From: Candidatus Alistipes avicola
GTDB lineage: Bacteria > Bacteroidota > Bacteroidia > Bacteroidales > Rikenellaceae
Direction: 5' to 3'
NCBI GenBank assembly: GCA_019118565.1
Contig: DWYR01000001.1
Coordinates: forward strand, 1 to 64,000
Length of the DNA: 64,000 nt
The position numbers and the translations under genes were made by a program. The number at the start of each line of letters is the position of its first letter. Position 1 is the first letter of the stretch. Shown here one piece after another: positions 59,818 to 64,000 of the stretch. Under the pieces are notes generated by a model. That model saw only the letters and a program-made list of their open reading frames with translations, did no database searches and was not told where the DNA came from.

Positions 59818-61479
59818 ATGAACTGGTTTACCGATCTTTTCACACAGCATTCGGCCATTCAGGCCGTTGTCGTACTCTCGCTGATCTCAGTGCTCGGTAT
59901 GGCCTTGGGAAAGATACGCTTTTTCGGTATCTCGCTCGGCGTCACGTTCGTCTTCTTCATCGGAATCGCAGCCGGGCACTTCGGATTGTCGGTAGACCCG
60001 TCAATGCTCGCATTCGCCGAGAGTTTCGGACTGATCCTTTTCGTCTATGCCTTGGGACTGCAGGTGGGTCCCGGTTTCTTCAGTTCGCTCCGTTCGGGCG
60101 GAATCCGACTCGTCTCTCTGGCGACACTCATCGTAATCTTAGGATCATTGCTGGCAATAGCCTTGAGCTATGCCGCACACGTACCGATGAGCGATATGGC
60201 CGGTATCCTGTGCGGCGCCACAACCAATACCCCAGCACTCGGTGCTGCTCAGCAGATGCTCTCCCAGATGCAGATCGACAGCAACAACGCTACGTTGGGT
60301 TGCGCCCTGACCTATCCGTTGGGTGTCGTCGGTGTAATTTTAGGAATTATCGCCGTACGAAAACTCTTTGTCCGCCCGGCAAATATGCCCAAACCGGATA
60401 CCGAACATCAGAAAAACGTCTTCATCGTCGAATTCAAGATTACCAATCCCGGCATCTCCTATAAAAGTATCCGGGACGTTGCTGGATATAGCCACCATCG
60501 TTTCGTCATCTCACGTCTATGGAGAGCGGGAAAAGTCTCAATCCCTACTTCGGATACCACGCTTGAACTCGACGACCTGATCCTGGTTATCACCTCTCCC
60601 GACGACGTAAAGGCGTTGGAACTGCTTTTCGGCGAACAGGTGCAGAAAGACTGGAACACTCATGACATAGACTGGGATGCGGTTGACAGCCAACTCATTT
60701 CACGTTCGATCATCGTCACACGTCCCGAAATCAACGGTCGGAAACTCAGTTCGCTGCGACTGCGAAACCTCTACGGCATCAACATCAGCCGGGTTCACCG
60801 ATCGGGTGTACAACTGCTTGCGACACCGGATCTTACGCTGCAACTGGGCGACAGCCTGACCGTGGTCGGAGAAGCGCAGGCGCTGCAACAGGTAGAGCGA
60901 ATCCTGGGTAATGCCGTTAAACGACTCGACGAGCCGAACCTGATTCCGGTCTTCATCGGACTGATTCTCGGATTGTTACTGGGAAGTATTCCGCTGGCCG
61001 TCCCCGGCATCAGCCTCCCCGTCAAACTGGGTATTGCCGGAGGCCCGATCATCCTCGGCATTCTGATCGGCACGTTCGGACCCCGCATCCACATCGTCAC
61101 CTATACGACACTGAGTGCCAACCTGATGCTGCGAGCACTCGGACTCTCGCTCTATCTGGCCTGTCTGGGTCTCGAAGCCGGAGCCCATTTCGTCGAGACA
61201 ATCATGCGTCCCGAAGGTCTGTTGTGGATTGCACTGGGATTCCTCATCACCTTCGTACCGGTAGTCCTTGTTGCCTATCTCTCGCTGCGGCTCTTCCGCA
61301 CCGACTTCGGCGAAGTGGCCGGTATCATGTGCGGCAGCATGGCTAACCCCATGGCACTCGGCTATGCCAACGACTCGATTCCCGGCGACCATCCGGCCGT
61401 AGCCTACGCAACGGTCTATCCGGTCTGTATGTTCCTGCGGGTGATTATTATCCAGATCCTGCTCATGTGTTTCCTCTGA
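59818..61479 (+). CDS. YidE/AspT-type transporter with two RCK_C domains (553 aa)
   Basis: Putative antiporter of the AspT/YidE group (PF06826). The N-terminal membrane half (~1-185, five to six helices) has VYALGLQVGPGFF and GATTNTPALGAAQ. Two TrkA-C (RCK_C) regulatory domains lie in the middle (~200-285 and ~290-370). The C-terminal membrane half has GLEAGAHFVET and GSMANPMALGYAN. The paired GxxTNTPAL/GSMANPMAL motifs are the inverted repeats of the family. Substrate unknown; relatives exchange carboxylates such as aspartate/alanine. Start ATG 59818 by N-terminal helix and promoter. Confidence 0.88.
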   Translation: MNWFTDLFTQHSAIQAVVVLSLISVLGMALGKIRFFGISLGVTFVFFIGIAAGHFGLSVDPSMLAFAESFGLILFVYALGLQVGPGFFSSLRSGGIRLVSLATLIVILGSLLAIALSYAAHVPMSDMAGILCGATTNTPALGAAQQMLSQMQIDSNNATLGCALTYPLGVVGVILGIIAVRKLFVRPANMPKPDTEHQKNVFIVEFKITNPGISYKSIRDVAGYSHHRFVISRLWRAGKVSIPTSDTTLELDDLILVITSPDDVKALELLFGEQVQKDWNTHDIDWDAVDSQLISRSIIVTRPEINGRKLSSLRLRNLYGINISRVHRSGVQLLATPDLTLQLGDSLTVVGEAQALQQVERILGNAVKRLDEPNLIPVFIGLILGLLLGSIPLAVPGISLPVKLGIAGGPIILGILIGTFGPRIHIVTYTTLSANLMLRALGLSLYLACLGLEAGAHFVETIMRPEGLLWIALGFLITFVPVVLVAYLSLRLFRTDFGEVAGIMCGSMANPMALGYANDSIPGDHPAVAYATVYPVCMFLRVIIIQILLMCFL

Positions 61480-61492
61480 GCCGGAGGCTTCG

Positions 61493-61999
61493 CTATAAAG
61501 GAATTACCCGACCGATCTCTCCTTCGAAGTTGGGCGTAAAGATACCCTTGCCCATATTCTCCCGAATCTCCTGAATCGGCCAGAAACGGCCTCCGTCCAA
61601 CTCCTCACTCGGGCGGACAGGGCCATCGTATGTGGTACGGTAGACGTAGACCAACTCGCTCTCACGCTCCGAATCGAACCGATAGGACTCCAGGAAAACC
61701 GGCGGAAAGTCGGTTACACCCAACTCCTCACGCACCTCACGGCGCAGAGCCTCCTCGACACTCTCGCCCCAATCGACATGACCGCCCACGGCCGTATCCC
61801 AACGTCCGGGCTGGATATCCTTCCACATCGGACGTTTTTGCAGATAGAGTTCGCCGCGAGAATTGAACAGATGGAGATGAACCACCGGATGCAGCAGATG
61901 CGATCCATCGTGACAATGGTCACGTGTTGCCGAGCCAATCACCTTTCCGGTTTGATCCACGAGCGGGAAAAGTTCTTCCGAATTGTCTTTACGTTGCAT
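61493..61999 (-). CDS. Nudix hydrolase (168 aa)
   Basis: Complete Nudix box GHVDWGESVEEALRREVREELG (residues ~73-95) with the REVREE catalytic acidic residues. The opening EELFPLVDQTGKVIGSATRDHCH and HPVVHLHLFNSRGELYLQKR resemble the isopentenyl-diphosphate isomerase-like Nudix subgroup, which often have unknown NDP-X substrates. It lies 12 bases downstream of the MFS gene, so is probably co-transcribed, and converges on the YidE-type gene. Confidence 0.9.
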   Translation of the reverse strand: MQRKDNSEELFPLVDQTGKVIGSATRDHCHDGSHLLHPVVHLHLFNSRGELYLQKRPMWKDIQPGRWDTAVGGHVDWGESVEEALRREVREELGVTDFPPVFLESYRFDSERESELVYVYRTTYDGPVRPSEELDGGRFWPIQEIRENMGKGIFTPNFEGEIGRVIPL

Positions 62000-62011
62000 A
62001 GGTCTCGATAT

Positions 62012-63166
62012 TTAAGCACGCACCCGTCCGAAACGGCTGCAGTAAATGGAAAACATAACAAATCCCAACAGTGCGAACAGCGCTCCGGGCAGTGCGGAAT
62101 AGTGTGCCTCCAGTCCCTGTTGGATAGGCAGGCCGCCGAAATAGGCCCCCAACGCATTTCCGAGATTAAAGGCGATCTGGATCGAAGCCGCCCCCAGCAT
62201 CTCGCCGCCGGGAGCATTCTCCAGAATCAGCAACTGCTGGGGCGACGAGACGGCAAACAATCCGCTCGTGGTAAGGAACATCAGGAGCAGTGCCAGCCAG
62301 GGAATCCGGGCAAAAAAGAACAGCGAGACCAACAGCAGACAGAGCGCGCCCTGCGTAAAGCGAGCCACCCGTTCAGGGGTAAAACGGTCCGAGAGTTGTC
62401 CTCCGGCCAGATTACCGAGCAACATACCGAATCCGGCAAGCATCATTACCGCCGTCATCGTATCGGGAGAAATTCCGGCTACGGAAGTCATGGCCGGCGT
62501 AACATAACTATACCAGCAAAAGACACCTCCATTGGCAAAGAGCGTAGCGGCCAGGATCAACCAGGGGGCTGTCCGGGTCAGGAAACGGAACTGTCCCTTC
62601 AATCCATGATCGGGCAACGGAGCGATTACCGGAACCCATCGTACAATAAAGAAACAAGCGAGCGCTCCCCAGATACCGACCATTACAAAAGCCAGTCGCC
62701 AGGAGAGAAAATTACCGAGGTACGTTCCGAGCGGCACGCCGAACAGATTGGCAACGGTCATCCCGAGGATCATGATCGACACGGCTTTTGTACTGTGTCC
62801 GGGATCGGCCAGTTTCTTCGCGACGATTGAGCCTACGCCGAAAAAGGCCCCATGTGGAAGTCCCGATACGAAACGGGCCCCGAGCAGCGTCCAATAGTCG
62901 GATGCAACGGCCGCCCACAGGTTTCCCAACATGATGATTCCGACCAACACGATCAGAATATCCTTCAGCGGGCGTTTCCGGGCAACAAGCACCGTACAGG
63001 GAGCCCCGACGCAAACCCCGATGGCATAAGCCGAAATGAAATGGCCTGCACGGGGGATGGAGACTCCGAGTGAAGCCGCCACGTTGGGTAATATTCCCAT
63101 CATCACGAATTCGGCCATTCCGAGCGCCAACGTTCCGAAGGCAAGTGCGACAAGATTTCTTTTCAT
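62012..63166 (-). CDS. MFS transporter, AraJ/YdhP-like (384 aa)
   Basis: Twelve predicted membrane helices. The opening LALAFGTLALGMAEFVMMGILPNVA, the ARFVSGLPHGAFFGVGSIVA helix and the MILGMTVANLFGVPLGTYLG motif C-like helix are typical of drug/sugar efflux permeases of the AraJ type. Substrate cannot be predicted. Precedes the Nudix gene by 12 bases. Confidence 0.88.
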   Translation of the reverse strand: MKRNLVALAFGTLALGMAEFVMMGILPNVAASLGVSIPRAGHFISAYAIGVCVGAPCTVLVARKRPLKDILIVLVGIIMLGNLWAAVASDYWTLLGARFVSGLPHGAFFGVGSIVAKKLADPGHSTKAVSIMILGMTVANLFGVPLGTYLGNFLSWRLAFVMVGIWGALACFFIVRWVPVIAPLPDHGLKGQFRFLTRTAPWLILAATLFANGGVFCWYSYVTPAMTSVAGISPDTMTAVMMLAGFGMLLGNLAGGQLSDRFTPERVARFTQGALCLLLVSLFFFARIPWLALLLMFLTTSGLFAVSSPQQLLILENAPGGEMLGAASIQIAFNLGNALGAYFGGLPIQQGLEAHYSALPGALFALLGFVMFSIYCSRFGRVRA

Positions 63167-63209
63167 TTTTCAGGTTCTATCCTCCTTGTCGAAGCAATCC
63201 AAAACAATA

Positions 63210-63236
63210 CACTCCGAACGGAGTCCGTTCGGAGTG
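63210..63236 (-). terminator. Hairpin between the OstA-like gene and the MFS gene
   Basis: Near-perfect palindrome, 63210-63222 against 63224-63236; a practical fold is a 10-bp stem with a 7-base loop. It follows the OstA-like stop (63285) by 48 bases and is followed on the minus strand by a T-rich stretch. Confidence 0.6.
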
Positions 63237-63284
63237 CAAAAATAGAGAGACCACCCGGTTATCCGTACAATCGGACCGGATTTT

Positions 63285-64000
63285 TTATTTGACTCCGAGC
63301 CATTGGAGCCACTCCATGGTCTCCGGAGAGAGTTTGTCATCGCGATCGACCCAAACACCGGACTCGATCATCGAGGCCTTATAGGTATTGATACGGCGTG
63401 TAAGCGGGAAATCGGGTTGCTTGAGCTTGCTCTTCTCCTCTCGCTCGGAAGGTCGGATCTGCCGCTCGAAAACATCTCGAAGATGCGGTCTCCGCTCTCC
63501 CTCCCATTTGAAATCTTCCAAATAGAGTTTCTGTGTCACCGGAATCTTATCCATAGGGTAAATAATGCAATCCGGCTGATTCCGATAAACTATGTTAGTA
63601 ATCGTATTATTATCAATATAATATGTTGCCGACCCGCTTTGAATAAACATCAAAGCCATCGGATCGGGCGAATCTTCCTCCTGCATGTAATAGAGGGTTT
63701 GTACGTTCCCATCCACATCATTGCGGAAAATCTTATTGTCGCGGAAAAACGCAGTAATCAACTTGCCGGAAATTTGATTGTAAGCCACCGTATCGAGCTG
63801 ACTAATCATGATAGGACGGTCGATGAACTCCGCCTTGTCCAATTGTGAATTCCGAGTATAGATCTTGATTACATCCGAAGAGATCTGGCTGTCCTGATTC
63901 CACATGACGGGATCGACATAGAGCATGATCGTCGAATCGGAAGAAAGAGCCACCAGCGAATCACATACGGACTGGAAGTCGTTACGGAAAATACGCACAC
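63285..64000 (-). CDS. OstA-like (LptA/LptD N-domain type) protein, C-terminal part (cut by window end)
   Basis: About 238 residues of the C-terminal region of a Bacteroidetes OstA-like protein, which belongs to the LPS transport/assembly fold (beta-jellyroll strands). Repeated units of the form FRNDFQSVCDSLV...STIMLYVDPVMWN and FRNDVDGNVQTLYY are typical. The C-terminal tail is charged. The codon at 63996-63998 is GTG and the frame stays open to the end of the window, so the true start lies beyond it. No signal peptide is visible in this part. Confidence 0.8.
   Translation of the reverse strand, partial: VRIFRNDFQSVCDSLVALSSDSTIMLYVDPVMWNQDSQISSDVIKIYTRNSQLDKAEFIDRPIMISQLDTVAYNQISGKLITAFFRDNKIFRNDVDGNVQTLYYMQEEDSPDPMALMFIQSGSATYYIDNNTITNIVYRNQPDCIIYPMDKIPVTQKLYLEDFKWEGERRPHLRDVFERQIRPSEREEKSKLKQPDFPLTRRINTYKASMIESGVWVDRDDKLSPETMEWLQWLGVK

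Overview
The window looks like a chromosomal segment of an anaerobic gut Bacteroidales, most likely Alistipes-like (Rikenellaceae). That placement is an inference. It rests on the high GC for a Bacteroidetes, repeated promoters of the Bacteroidetes TTTG-N20-TAnnTTTG type, lipoproteins of the FISUMP type, DUF4301, an OstA-like protein, a V-type ATPase operon containing DUF2764, and anaerobic enzymes (NrdDG, indolepyruvate:ferredoxin oxidoreductase).

Layout: the 3' end of metK (1-400); three secreted FISUMP-domain proteins on the minus strand (0.5-4.1 kb); tig-clpP-clpX and tkt (4.4-10 kb); nrdD-nrdG on the minus strand behind a cobalamin riboswitch (10-12.9 kb); a lipoprotein built from three ~145-residue repeats (13.2-14.6 kb); a plus-strand run of glutaminyl cyclase, metH, metF, an M20 amidohydrolase and rnr (15-23.8 kb); a minus-strand V-type ATPase operon E-DUF2764-A-B-D-I-K (23.9-31.5 kb); an AT-rich accessory patch with a frameshifted HExxH lipoprotein and a small lipoprotein (31.8-34.2 kb); DUF4301 divergent from murB-tilS-holA-aminotransferase-like gene, then coaD-lpxD-ruvC-tlpA (34.3-43.3 kb). 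Next come tRNA-Arg(ACG) with a 1.27-kb mini-island bounded by 67-bp perfect direct repeats (43.5-44.9 kb), a WG-repeat lipoprotein, a membrane AraC regulator, an iorA-iorB-aminotransferase-ADP-forming acyl-CoA synthetase operon (47.6-53.3 kb), a split MacB-type tripartite exporter (53.4-59.2 kb), a small conserved protein, a YidE/AspT-type transporter, Nudix and MFS genes, and the C-terminal part of an OstA-like protein cut by the window end.

How parts work together: metK, metH and metF serve methionine/SAM supply. The cobalamin riboswitch ties the B12-independent ribonucleotide reductase NrdD to vitamin supply while B12-dependent MetH sits close by. The aminotransferase, IorAB and the ADP-forming synthetase form a plausible complete route from aromatic amino acids to aryl acetates with ATP formation. 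The ATPase c-subunit keeps the residues that bind Na+ in the Enterococcus hirae homologue, suggesting a Na+ pump.

The most unusual part is the mini-island at tRNA-Arg. It has no integrase, carries a candidate structured RNA, and encodes two small membrane proteins: a zinc-ribbon CD225/dispanin (IFITM-like fold) protein and a DUF2752 protein. Other notable points are a frameshift splitting a metalloprotease-like lipoprotein, a class IV aminotransferase relative that has lost its catalytic lysine, and a murB promoter so close to the ATG that the mRNA may be leaderless.
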